From positions 492,186 through 556,185 of the forward strand of contig VWZF01006904.1 in the NCBI GenBank assembly GCA_013396755.1: DNA of 64,000 bases, written 5' to 3'. Below are positions 10,412 to 21,453 of this stretch, piece by piece (position 1 is the stretch's first letter; each line of letters opens with the position of its first letter). Origin of the DNA: Sclerurus mexicanus. Its lineage: Eukaryota; Chordata; Aves; Passeriformes; Furnariidae. Both the position numbers and the translations under genes were made by a program. Under the pieces are notes generated by a model. The model saw only the letters and a program-made list of their open reading frames with translations. It was not told the origin of the DNA and ran no database searches.

Positions 10412-13400
10412 ATTGCCCAAAACCTAAGTTTTTAAAGAGTTGCTTTTGAGTATTTATTAAACAAAATAAATATGGTAATAACATAGATTTTTCCTAACAG
10501 TTTTCCACTTGAAAGATCTCTTTGTGATGAAATAGTATTTGGATAAATAAATAATTCTTTTTACTTTCCCTCATCTTCAGATCATAAAAAATTATCTAAT
10601 TAGAATAAGGTCAGATTAAACTTGCAGAGGATGCTGCTCTGGTCTCTAGACAATTTAGTCCATGGATCTTTCCACAGTCCTGTTAGATGTAGCTACAAGC
10701 ATGTCTTGTAGTGATGCAAACATTGGGAGGGAGATACAGGCACTTCAGCTGCTCAAAGCATGAGAAGAACACTTTCTTCTCAAAGTGTCCTCCTGCACGA
10801 CTTTTTTTAGAGAGAGAGGAAAAACAGGGAATAGAAAAATTTGTTTAATTATTTCACATTTAATATGAAAATAATGTCATTTAACTTTTGATTGCCTGTT
10901 CAGACAAGTTACTCTTTCCCAACTCTCACCAATTCACAGCGGATCAGCCACTGGCCTTGGTCCACACAAGGCTCCTCTGAAGTCAATGTCAAGCTCTCTG
11001 TTGAGTGCAGTGTATTTTCTTATAAATCCCTATAAGATGCAGGTTTGTTAGAATCTTTGAAGGCTGACATTCTTTGCAAGACAAAATATGAATGTCTCTG
11101 TAAGAACTTCCCTCATTTCTAAAATGAGAGACTGATAATATATGCTTCCAAAGATGACTGGTAAGGTATCCAAGAACAGGAATAAAGTCAGGGAGGGCTT
11201 TGTTTTCATTCCTTTCATTTATTCTTGAATGACTTAAAGAAATCCTGCAGCCTTTGAAAAGATCAGGGCAGAGTGATGGATCAGGATTGAGGTAATACTT
11301 CCTGAATATGAAAAACAATGTTTGAATTGTTCTCTGAAGGATGTATTGTAAATGCCCAAAATTAAGCACTTTTTTGAAGAATGATCTTAAAAGTTTATCT
11401 TCATCTTTCTTTCTTCTTATAATCTGTTGTCTATTTTTCATGCTTTGACTGAATCCCGAGGGCTTACTATATGTATTCAGCTCATAGGAAATCTCACTAT
11501 TTTTCAATGCTAGGCACCTTATCCCATTGTTGTGCCACCAACACAGGCCATTTCTGTAAGATTCTGTATAGTAGGCTAACTTCTACTGCTGTATCTGCAT
11601 GAATCATTCAAACAGGAGAATATAGTAGTTCCTCCTGTGGCTCATTTATTTACAGAAGTCAAAGTTTTGTATACCAGCAATACAGCATATTATGTGCCTG
11701 GGAAAAAATCTTGCAGAAGTGAATTAGAAAAACCATCCAAACCATGGAAGTTTCTGTTCAGAACTTTGAACTGGGAACTCTCTCTGATCTACTCAATTTC
11801 TTCCAAGACTGAAATGCTTTCAAATTAAAAAAAAACCAAAAACTGTAAATGGAGCTCCAATCACTCTAAGTGACAGCGGAGAATCATTAAGAATGACAAA
11901 TAGTGTATTTTTATAGTATATTTAGAGAATTCTTGAACATACACAATACTTTTCAGCCTCCTTTATCTCTCATATAACTGCCAACTCTTGATGAGATTGC
12001 ATGCTTTGCTATTCCTTCCCTAGTGCAGTACTTTGAATGAAACAGCTTGAAGCTTTTTCTACTCTAAATGTTGCCTGGGTTCTGAATGGAGCAGCAGCAG
12101 AACTGTGACTACCAGCCAAACACTAAAAAGGCACTTAGCTGGATACTGGAGTTTCTCATGTACTCAGTAAACTGGCCACATATGTCAATATCGTATTGCC
12201 GCAAATAAACTAAAGTGAGGATCCTTGGGATCTTCACAGAATAACTAACCAGACAGGCAGCAATGAGTGAGCTCCAGTGAGCCCTGGAGCTGTGCACTGA
12301 CAGTACTGTGCAACAGAGCTAACAGACTGTGTGTTAAGGTAGCACACTATGACCTGATGTAACACAAGAAAACTGAGAAAGTTGCAGTAAAATGCACTCC
12401 AGCCACAGAACAGATGAAATAAGCTGTAGGTCTGTTAAAGAGTAACATCCAATAAGGTGTTCACAGTACAGAGTGGTAGTTTACCATTGTAAATCCATGT
12501 AAACAGCAAATACTAATGTGAGTGAGATATGTGCACCAAAAAAAAGAAAAAAGACAGAAAAGAAAAAGGGAGCATCTGTTGGCATAACATCTGTCATAAT
12601 TCGCTGATCTGTATAACATTCTGTAGATGGCAGTGTGGGTAAACCATCTCTGAATTGGTAATATTGCAGTGCTTGGCTTCTGTGCATATATAAGCAACAG
12701 CTAAGCTAGCACAGACAGACTTTGTCAGAAAGAAAACTCACGGCATTTTTGGAAACAGAAATCAACTTAATATTCATATGGCAAAGATCTCCTGGGACAT
12801 ATCTGCTTTTTAAACTGTGGCTAGGTAAGATCCCAGTTCTCACTTCCCCTTTTACATATCATGACAAATGTAATTTTGAGTTGTCTGAGGTACAGCTAAA
12901 ATTAATACTTGTGCTTCTATAATGGCTTATAGTGTTGCAGAATGCCTGCTAGGAATAACTGTAGAATAACTTCTCACAGTTTGATCAAATTCAAGGCACA
13001 ACTCCGGAGCTAAAAGTCTCTTTACATTTCTCATCTTTGGAATTTTCAGCCCTAGTTTGTGGTGGGAAATCAGGTTCTCCCTTAGCTGGTGATCTGTGAT
13101 TTCCAGACACATTCATGGGATTCATAGACATACAGTTGGTGGGTACCAACCTAGCCCCAACCAGTTCTAGTAGAAAACAATCAAGATTTTCAGATTTCTT
13201 TTCAGAATTATTCCCAGATCCTAAAGTATTTTCCCACACCACTTTCATTGCTGTACTAGGATTAAAAATTGCATGACAAAATGAAGAAGCCTAGTGCACA
13301 CCATACATACAGACAGACATCAGAAGTATGAAGTGAATGCTTTAAAGCCCATTTTAAAGTACCTGTATGTCTCGGTAAACCCAGTTGTCAAACGTCTTGA

Positions 13401-13540
13401 GATACTTAACCCTATTATCAAAATACATACTTGCGACAGAGAACTAAGGCTCGCTCTTAATTTCTTTCATCTGCCAAATAAGGATCCTCATATATTTGGG
13501 GAGCAAATCTTTAAAGATTATGAAAATCTCAGATGTATTT
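10412..13540. other. Non-coding AT-rich stretch
   Basis: No supported gene. A 172-codon minus-strand frame (10989-11507) is the longest open frame here. It shows no domain, signal or compositional support and is treated as chance. Confidence 0.55.
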
Positions 13541-13815
13541 GAAGTCCAGACCAGGAGCCAGGACTCTTCAGTGGACCAGCTGTGAGGCAGCAGGAATGGG
13601 ATCACTAGGCCCTCGTCCTAGGTCAGCTCCTATGGGATAGGGCTCAGCGCTGTCCCAAGCCTCCCTGCAGCTCTGCTGTGGAGCCTCACCCAAACCACCA
13701 GCAGGAGCCGAGCAGCTCTGGGCCTCTGGACCACTCTGCTGCCAGGCCCTCAGGAAAAGGCGGATATGCTCAGGGCCCTGCCCCTCAGATGCATTTCTGG
13801 AAAAAGTCAATCCTC
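13541..13815. other. GC-rich island, possibly an unrecognised repeat
   Basis: About 270 bp is clearly richer in G and C than the AT-rich flanks, with many CTG/CAG and CCT words and an 80-codon minus-strand frame. Sharp compositional edges suggest an inserted element, perhaps an LTR fragment, rather than a CpG-island promoter, because CpG is sparse. I do not recognise the family and see no terminal repeats. Confidence 0.45.
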
Positions 13816-16800
13816 TATAATGTAGCCCTTATTTTAAATAAATGGTAACCTGATGTTGATTTATCAATGAGAGCAATAATTCTGATTCACCAAGCCAGCA
13901 TTGATGGAACAGTGTAAAACATCCTCTTTTGCAATATAAACACAGACTATTAAAACCTTTTAAATAAGAACCCATTCATAACATGCAGTATGTGTGCCTG
14001 AAATGAAATGCAGTATGTGTGCCTGAAATGAACTGATCCATAATATTTAGTGATGATGATTGATTTCTATGCAGAGACAGGAAACAATTCATCACTCTTT
14101 GCATCACCATATGTAGCATCTCCATCCTATTCATGTCAAATTGTCATGCAGAATAAAAATTAGACCTTTTGGTTCTTAAAAGAAGATAAAAATACTTTTC
14201 ATTGCTAATATGCTGTTTTCTTTATAAATTCTTAGTTAAAATGGGTTTAAAATGAAAAGCTAACCTGAGGATTTTGAGCTCTAGCAAGTGAAATAGCTAC
14301 TAGAATTAGTATATCCTACCCTATGTAATTCAGATGGAGGTTTTTGAAAAAGAGTTTTAACCTGAGACACAAAGCTTATACTCTTACCTCATCTTGTGAA
14401 AAACATTAAGGTGACAGCACAATCCAGGCTTCAGCCTTCCATTTAGATTTAAAGTTGGCGTATTCATCGTATTCATCAACTCAATGCACCTTGTGCATTG
14501 ATCTCTCACTGACATTCATCCAAGGAAATTATATATTTCACAAAACTCAATCCAGATCCACCAACACTTCATGTAGTATTTGCTTTTACTACACAAAATC
14601 CTCATCCAAAGTAGACTTCAGTTATACAGATTTTTTGGAAGGTCAGAATTGCTGCTTCTGTGGGGAATGGACACAGCTTTCCTCTGTATTGGTATTGTCT
14701 TTGTATTTAGCTGCTATGTTTCTACTGTTCACTGAGTTAAAACTCACAAATATCACAGATATTTTTTTAATTACTGATATTGTATTTTTGTGATAATATT
14801 AATCTAATTAAAAAAAAACCAGAAAAAAAGAAGTGCAGAGGAGAAAAAGATTAAAGTCTTGTCTCAAGATATTTATTAATCTTTGCGTTTAACATCCAAG
14901 AACAAAGGCTTTCAAGTATCTTTAAGTATAACTCACAGAACACAGACCTACTCAATAGGATATCATAAAGAAACATGGATCTATATGTGTGCAACCCTTA
15001 CCTGCTCAGCATTCATTATATGAAATATTTATCAGAAAATCTATTCCTTCTCCCATATGATTTACCCATAATTCACCTACCTTCTGTTCTTCCTTCAATA
15101 AACTTCCTAGGCCTATGATGCAAATTTTTTTGGTTTATCTTTAAAAAGAATTCTCTGATTTATCCACATATTTGATTGTTTACTGAACACCTAGTTGCTC
15201 ACCCTTTCATATCTCCCTGACCACAGTGAGTTTTGCAAAGGGAAAGTACCAGAGTGGAGACTTCCTGGAGGGAGGTCCTGCTGACACCTTTGATCAGTTT
15301 TGTGATGAAGTGGTGTCCTATCCTCTCATTTCAGGTCAGGCCAGACTGGTCAGAGGCACATTTGTACTCTCACTGATTCAATTTCAGTTAAGGTTACCTC
15401 ACATAGTTAATGACAGACAAAATCCAAGGTAGGTTTGCTCTTCAGCACACACCTGTTCAGAGGTAAGCTGTGTAATGGTATGAATCCCTAACACTGGGAG
15501 AAGGCTTAGGTCAAACATGTTTGTGATGCCTCTATTCATGTAAAAATAGGTAAAAGTTAGAAATACAATTAATTTTGCATGATTGTGCTCAGGACATAAC
15601 AGCAAGAAAACATTGAAATATTTTAGTAAATTAGGTTTTTAATTCCTTCTGACCATCAAGATGTGTATCTCTGTGCTTAGCACACTGTTTGTGTTTGCTT
15701 GTCTGTAACTGACACTCTGCTCGCAGCCCCTGGAGCTGGCTCCTGGAAAATATTTTTTAAAAAAATAATCCAGGACTTTATTCTATATTCAGGTAAGATT
15801 TTAGTCTTGGTGTTTTTCATTTTCTAATAGCCACCTGCTCATATCACTTCTTGTTGAAATTGCTGGGTCAATCATAAACACAGCGAACACGTTGTTGCTT
15901 TTTTTTTTTTTAAGACACAAAATATATAATATTTTTATATATTGCCAGTGGAATATGATTTGCACAGACCTCCTCTTCATTTCCTGTACAGAAAGGAATT
16001 TTAATGACACCTGCTAAGGCTCTATGCCAGAGTTAATCAATACTAAACATACAAATATAAAATAGAAGCAGGCCCTAAAATTTTCAGTTAATGTTATGTG
16101 ACTGTGCAAAGTGAACAGAAGCTGAAAATTAATGTCTGACTACTCTGATTTTTAAGAGCTGTAGATCGTGTCTCATGAGTTCTCCAGATTCCCACTGAAA
16201 ATATAAAAGAATGTTAGTTTTGTTGTGATAAATAGCAACTTTGGAAAGCAATATTATGGAGGTTTTTAAAAGGTAAACAACTGAACTTATCTGAACAAAA
16301 CTTGCTGTCATCTAGTGGCATTCCTTTTACATTCACGCATTTGTGCCAACTGCCTTGAAATTTTGATTGAGAAGGACAGAAGTGGTGATGTAGTCTTACT
16401 GTCTCGTTTGGTTTACCTGCATTTTATGGTGCGCTTTTTACCATTATTACTGAAAGATCAGCTGCAATTAATTATGCACACAAAGAATGCACATATTTTA
16501 AAAACAGATTTTTTCTCCTCATAGTGAAGGTTTTATTGGCTTTTGAAACATGGCACTGATATAATATATAAAAATAAACCTTCGGTAGCAAGTTGCAAAT
16601 ATACCTAACTGAAGTTTATTTCTAGCTATTTACACTAACAACTTTGTGTTAGTTTAGGTGTCTTTCATTGTTTACATTTGAAGAAAGCAAGTTTAGACTG
16701 TGGGGTTTCTTGTTTAATATGATAAAAAGTGTCTGGAAAATTACATACTAAATTTTGATGACTGTAGTAAAAATTTGAATTCTACTTATTGATTGATTTA

Positions 16801-19800
16801 CAGGAAAATCATAGCAGAAATGCATCTTTATATCTGTTAGTCATCTGCATGCTCTGTTTTCATAAGTTTTTTCATTTAAAGAATCAATACTCTCCCCAGA
16901 TAGGTTGAAATCCATTCTAAACTGAGTTCTGTTAAAGTTTCTCTTCTTTCTTTTATTCTTTGTACATAGTTCTTTCATACCAACAAAGACTATGTGATTG
17001 ATTTTGATAAACCACTAGATCTAGAGCATACATAGAGGGTAGCCTTGTGATAAAATCAATAGATTTACTCAGCAGAGCTTCAGATTTTTAATTGGGATGC
17101 AGGTTCTCTATAAACTTGTAAACAAGTGAAAAATGGGTACATCAGACTTTCATACAAATCGAAAATTGGATGTAAAACAATTGGTTCTCATTTGTCTTAT
17201 AGAGTCATGCTTTTTTTTTTTTTTTGGAAGAAGTAAGTCTGACAATCCATTTAAGTACTACTAGTGACCACAAAAGTCAATGCTTAGGACCAGCGTGACC
17301 TCACTTTCATACATCAAAGAGGCAATAGATAACTAATGTTCAAACACTCCAGCAAATGACTGACTTGCCCTTCTGTGGTTAAGCTAGGATAAACTCCACA
17401 GTACTTTCACATAGTAAAAAAACTTTTCCTTCCAAGATTGTATCAGTTAAGCCATACTGAACAATTTAATTTCTCACTCACAGCAAGCTCGTTTTGGAGA
17501 GTATTGTACAAGACATATTCCATACAGCCATTTCCTCATGTTCACTCTTCTGTTATCTTTTAGTCCAGAATGATAGCGAGTTATTTACATCAACCAGAAC
17601 AAATATACCTATTATGCATATACAATATATGAATTACCCCTGCAAGGTTGGCCCTTCCTGAGACAGTCTTACTTGCAATTTATATCATGTTCTGGATTTG
17701 TTTCACAAATAACATCTTCCATCAAACTGACAAGTCCTTTTCTTTAACTTGCTTCCATAATAAATATCCCACCTCTTAAATCTGTTTTCATTAACAAAGA
17801 CATGGGTGAGACAGAAAAGGTTTCTATGTGGGCAGAAGACCCTTTCATTTTCTGTAGCTATTATTGAATGTTTTTATTTCTGTTTTTACATGACTTCAGC
17901 ATAATGCATCTTATTATGACTGACAGGTTTGTAATAGGATTTTTTGCTATTGTCATCAGGTTTCAGAAAAAAAAAAAGACAAGTTTTACTAGTTTTCACC
18001 TGTAAGCATTTGTCAATGTTGGACTTAGAAATTATTGTATATCTTTCAGCTACCAGTTTGTTGCCAGCCATGAGTAACAATGGTAATCACACTCTTGTAA
18101 CTGATCCATTTTGGATTGTTCACTTTGCTGAAATTATTTTATCTGTTTAGATCTTTAGTGAAATTCCTGCTCATCTGGCTGGAGACCAGAGACACAATTT
18201 CCACTTACATAAGGAATAGGGTGTAAGGCTTGTTTTAACTCCAGACTTTGCTTTCTTTTTAATTCCATGAAGATGACCTTCCTTCTACCTTTTCAAGTCT
18301 TCAAGCAAAAAACCATGTATTAAGTATCATACAGTGGTGTTTTAAAATTTTATAGCAAATTAATAGAGCTGACAAAATAGTGAGAAAACAAGGCCTTTTG
18401 CTTTAAACAGTGCAATTAGAAGTTAATTACCTGACAAATAATAAGTGACATAGAATAATAGTACATGAAATAGGAAAGCACAATATCCAATTATTAGGAA
18501 ACTGTTAGCCTCATTAGATAATAATCATCAGCAAATAAACCAACAGGTGATCAATCAAGTGCTTTATTTAAAAATGCAGCTTTGCAATGAACAAAACAGC
18601 ATGTGTTCTATACTGCTCCATTTTCAGAGATTAAAAAAGAATAAATTAAAAAACCCCACACCAAACAAACAAAGCAAACCCAACAAAACAAAACAAAAAT
18701 AGAAAAAAAAAAAAGGAAAACCAAAACAATACACAGAGGTTGATTTCAGACACTATCTCAAAAGAATACTTTTTTGCAGACTGGAGAGAAAAAGCCAGTT
18801 TACATACACTGCACTGAAGGGTGTCATGGTAAATGCACAAGCAGCAGTCTGTATTACCATACAGAAAACTTCAAGTGAGTAATGTGAAATCATCTGGGAA
18901 AGAACTGAATATACAATGTATTTCCAAAGAGATGAAAACATCAGAAGTCTTGCATTTTTGTCAAAAGTGACAAGAAAAAAACCCAAACCAACTCTCAGAG
19001 ACAGATAAAGCATGCACGCTTAATGCTATTTTATTTAGTTTCTTCCATCAGAAGACAGACAGACGGACAACCCTAGCTAGTTGGCAGTTGCACAAATGAG
19101 GCTAATTGTTCTTACTGTCCAAAAATAGCTGCATGTGATATCACTCACAAATTTGCATGATACTTAACTACAGCAGTATCTATACAATTATGAACATGAT
19201 GCTGTTATATATGCCTTAAGAGCTAAAAACCTTCAATTTGGTTTTGGATTAGATTTTCCCAGCAAAAGAAGAATGCATAATCAATTTGAGCACCTTTGCA
19301 TGCAAAAGAAACAGGATTTCTTAGCATTGATTATTTGGTCAAGGTTTTATAAGTCAGGCTACTCTAGTGCTCTGAAAAGAAGCAAACCTCTACTTCTCAT
19401 CAAGACCTGAAATTAGGCTTAGAAGCTGCCCAGACCCTACTAGAGAACCAGTGCTAACAGTGGGAGGAGTAAAACTGAAACTCACCATCCCTTTCTACCC
19501 CTATAAAGATGTAATTACTGTCGGTATCAGTCTGCATGTTCATTTTCAGGCACTAATGACTTTTGAAACAAAGCTAAAATTTTGCATACAGTTGATATTT
19601 GTACTTTTGTTTGAGGGGAAACAAAATCTTTACAAAAAAATGTTGGCCCATCTCAAAATTCACAAAGCGATTGCTAAGATGGGTAAATTGGTCCCAGAGA
19701 GTAAGGTTTTGAAAATAAATTCAATTTTTTTAGGTATATGTTCATATGTTCATATTCAGTGAACTCATATGGCAAAAAATCTAGAAGACACCTGCCTTTG

Positions 19801-20338
19801 TTATGTGATTTACATAAAAGAAAAAAAAAAAAAGAGAGAGAAAAAGCATAGATTCTGAAGACCATGAGAGTTTCAAGAACAAGTTTAAGCGTTTTTATAA
19901 TTTGATTCTTCCTCTACTTACACTTAAACAATGTTGATCCCACAATAATTCCAAACAGTTTCATCTAATAACAAAATGCTGAAATACCTCTGTTGCCTAC
20001 TCCTTGTAGCTTCTTCCTTTCTTAACTGTGCCTGTCACTTTATTTGAGTTCCTATAATGTTTAGTAGAGCTGAGTGTTAACACCTTGAGGAAACCATGTC
20101 ATTAGACTGCATACTCTTACTTAAGGCAACTACCTATTCTGCAAAATGGAATCAATAATGTAAACCATTTGTTCTGAGAAAAAAAAAAAAAGCCATCCTG
20201 ACTGGTCATGCTATGTTTCAAAATCACTTATTTCAAATACTTTGAAAATGTATTACTTTATATGAATGGTGCAAAGGGCCTGAAATGTTTTGGTCAGGAG
20301 AACTGACTTTTTTTCTTTTTTTTTGAGAAAATTTTGAA
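13816..20338. other. Long non-coding AT-rich stretch
   Basis: No gene or clear transposon apart from the small tandem duplication at 13983. Homopolymer runs occur near 15900 (T), 17212-17226 (T), 18700 (A) and 19810 (A). The segment around 18400-18560 is rich in TAAT/ATTA words, as seen in many conserved enhancers, but this is not evidence of function. Confidence 0.55.
13983..14032. repeat. Perfect tandem duplication of a 25-bp unit
   Basis: Bases 13983-14007 and 14008-14032 are identical, each starting ATGCAGTATGTGTGCC. Perfect identity suggests a recent local duplication, probably polymerase slippage. Confidence 0.97.
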
Positions 20339-20700
20339 ATGTACTTCTCTGACCCTGTGCATAACAAAGGGCACAGGGACCTGGGGCATGGACTCTGGGA
20401 AACACAGCAGAAGCTGACAAATCAAGAGGAAGAGCCAAGACTTTGGTGTGCTTAGTCTGTGAGGGTATAAATGCCCAGGGATTCTTTTGTTCGAGGACCC
20501 TCCTCAGAGCCACCAGCTCGAGCTGTGTCTGTATTACCACACTGTGAATAAATTGCTTCAAGTAACAAAATGTCAGAGACTGTGCTATAGGAAATCCAGA
20601 GTCAAGCTGGTGAAGAAACCCTGTCTGACTGTGTGAGAGTGGGGCTTGCAGGAAGTCAAGTGGGGCACCTGTTGTGTCACTGGACCCCACCGACTACAAA
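20339..20700 (+). mobile_element. LTR-like segment (endogenous retrovirus, class uncertain)
   Basis: The block is less AT-rich than its surroundings and has an LTR-like order on the plus strand: TATAAATG at 20466-20473, then a CCTCCTCAGAGCC region, then AATAAA at 20547-20552, about 80 bp after the TATA. This spacing is like the U3-R-U5 layout of a gamma-type LTR. A start at TGTACTTCTCTG (about 20339) is possible, but a matching CA end and target duplications were not found. A CCCTGTGC/GCACAGGG inverted repeat lies at 20353-20378. A 145-codon antisense frame (20253-20690) overlaps it and is not believed to be a gene. It lies about 170 bp upstream of the clear solo LTR, in the same orientation. 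Confidence 0.4.
20466..20473 (+). promoter_or_regulatory. Possible LTR TATA box
   Basis: TATAAATG sits about 80 bp before an AATAAA, consistent with the promoter of the LTR-like block. Activity is not known. Confidence 0.35.
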
Positions 20701-21128
20701 GCAGCTTCAGCCCCAGCAGTGAAAGTCTGTAGTGGTGGGAGTATGACTCCCAGAGTGCTCCTGAATGGTCAGACAGGGAAATTTTCTTAACAGATTCTAT
20801 GATGTAGGACCAAAATGTCTGGCTAATTTTATTCTTAGAGTGGTTCTCATCACAAGTCCAAGGTAAGCATGTTGTACTGGTTTTGACTGGGATAGAGTTA
20901 ACTTTCTTCACAGGGGCTGTGTTCTGGATTTGTGCTGAATACAGGGTTGATAATATAGAGATGTTTTTGTTACTGCTGAACAGGGCTTACACAGAGCCAA
21001 GGCCTTTTCTGCTTTTTGTACTGGCAAGGAGGCTGGGGGTTCATGAGAGACTGGGAGGAGACACAGCCACAACAGCTGACCCCAACTGATCAAATATCTT
21101 GTTCCATACCATATGACATCATGCTCAG

Positions 21129-21136
21129 TATATAAA
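21129..21136 (+). promoter_or_regulatory. LTR TATA box (copy 1)
   Basis: TATATAAA in the position of the LTR promoter, preceded by ATGCTCAG as in the other copy's AATGTCATGCCCAG context. Confidence 0.6.
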
Positions 21137-21327
21137 GCTGAGGGAGAAGAAGGAAGGAGACATTTGGAGTGATGGCGTTTGTCTTCCCAAGTAACCTTTA
21201 TGTATGACAGAACCATAGAGATGCGGCCCTGCTCTCCTGGAGATGGATGAACACCTGCCTGCCCAAGTAAAGCAGTAAATTAATTCCTTGTTTTGCTTTG
21301 CTTGTGTGTGTGGCTTTTTCTTTCTCT

Positions 21328-21333
21328 ATTAAA
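21328..21333 (+). terminator. LTR polyadenylation signal ATTAAA (copy 1)
   Basis: ATTAAACTGT follows a T-rich tract, exactly as in the copy at 59054. ATTAAA is the common variant of AATAAA. Confidence 0.55.
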
Positions 21334-21453
21334 CTGTCTCAACTCATGAGTCCTCTAATTTTTGCCCTTTTGATTCTGTCCCAGATCCTACTGGTGGGAA
21401 GCGAGACAGTGTCTATTTGGTGCTTCATTGCCAGCTGGGGTTAAGCCACGATA

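Larger units (their letters stand above)
20873..21453 (+). mobile_element. Solo LTR of a bird endogenous retrovirus, copy 1
   Basis: The element starts TGTACTGGTTTTGACTGGG and ends GGGGTTAAGCCACGATA, the termini of a widespread bird LTR family, with the final CA mutated to TA. Inside are CCATACCATATGACATCATG, a TATA box (TATATAAA, 21129-21136), a pyrimidine/T-rich stretch and ATTAAA (21328-21333), in the order U3, R, U5. The flanks are CATGT on the left (20868-20872) and CATAT on the right (21454-21458): a 5-bp target duplication with one transition. No gag, pol or env remnant adjoins it, so this is a solo LTR left by recombination between the two LTRs of a provirus. The 5-bp duplication fits the ERVL type, but the class is inferred. 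It is related to the copy at 58622. Confidence 0.9.

Noticed and set aside
10989..11507. 172-codon minus-strand frame
   Set aside because: No domain, no homologue recognised, no promoter or splice context, and composition like the AT-rich surroundings. A protein search with a clear hit would change this.
15226..15432. Possible exon (68 codons) followed by TTTCAG-like sites
   Set aside because: No consistent donor/acceptor pair and no recognised protein. RNA evidence would be needed.
20253..20690. 145-codon minus-strand frame
   Set aside because: Antisense to the LTR-like block, with a poly-lysine stretch from an A/T run and no motif.
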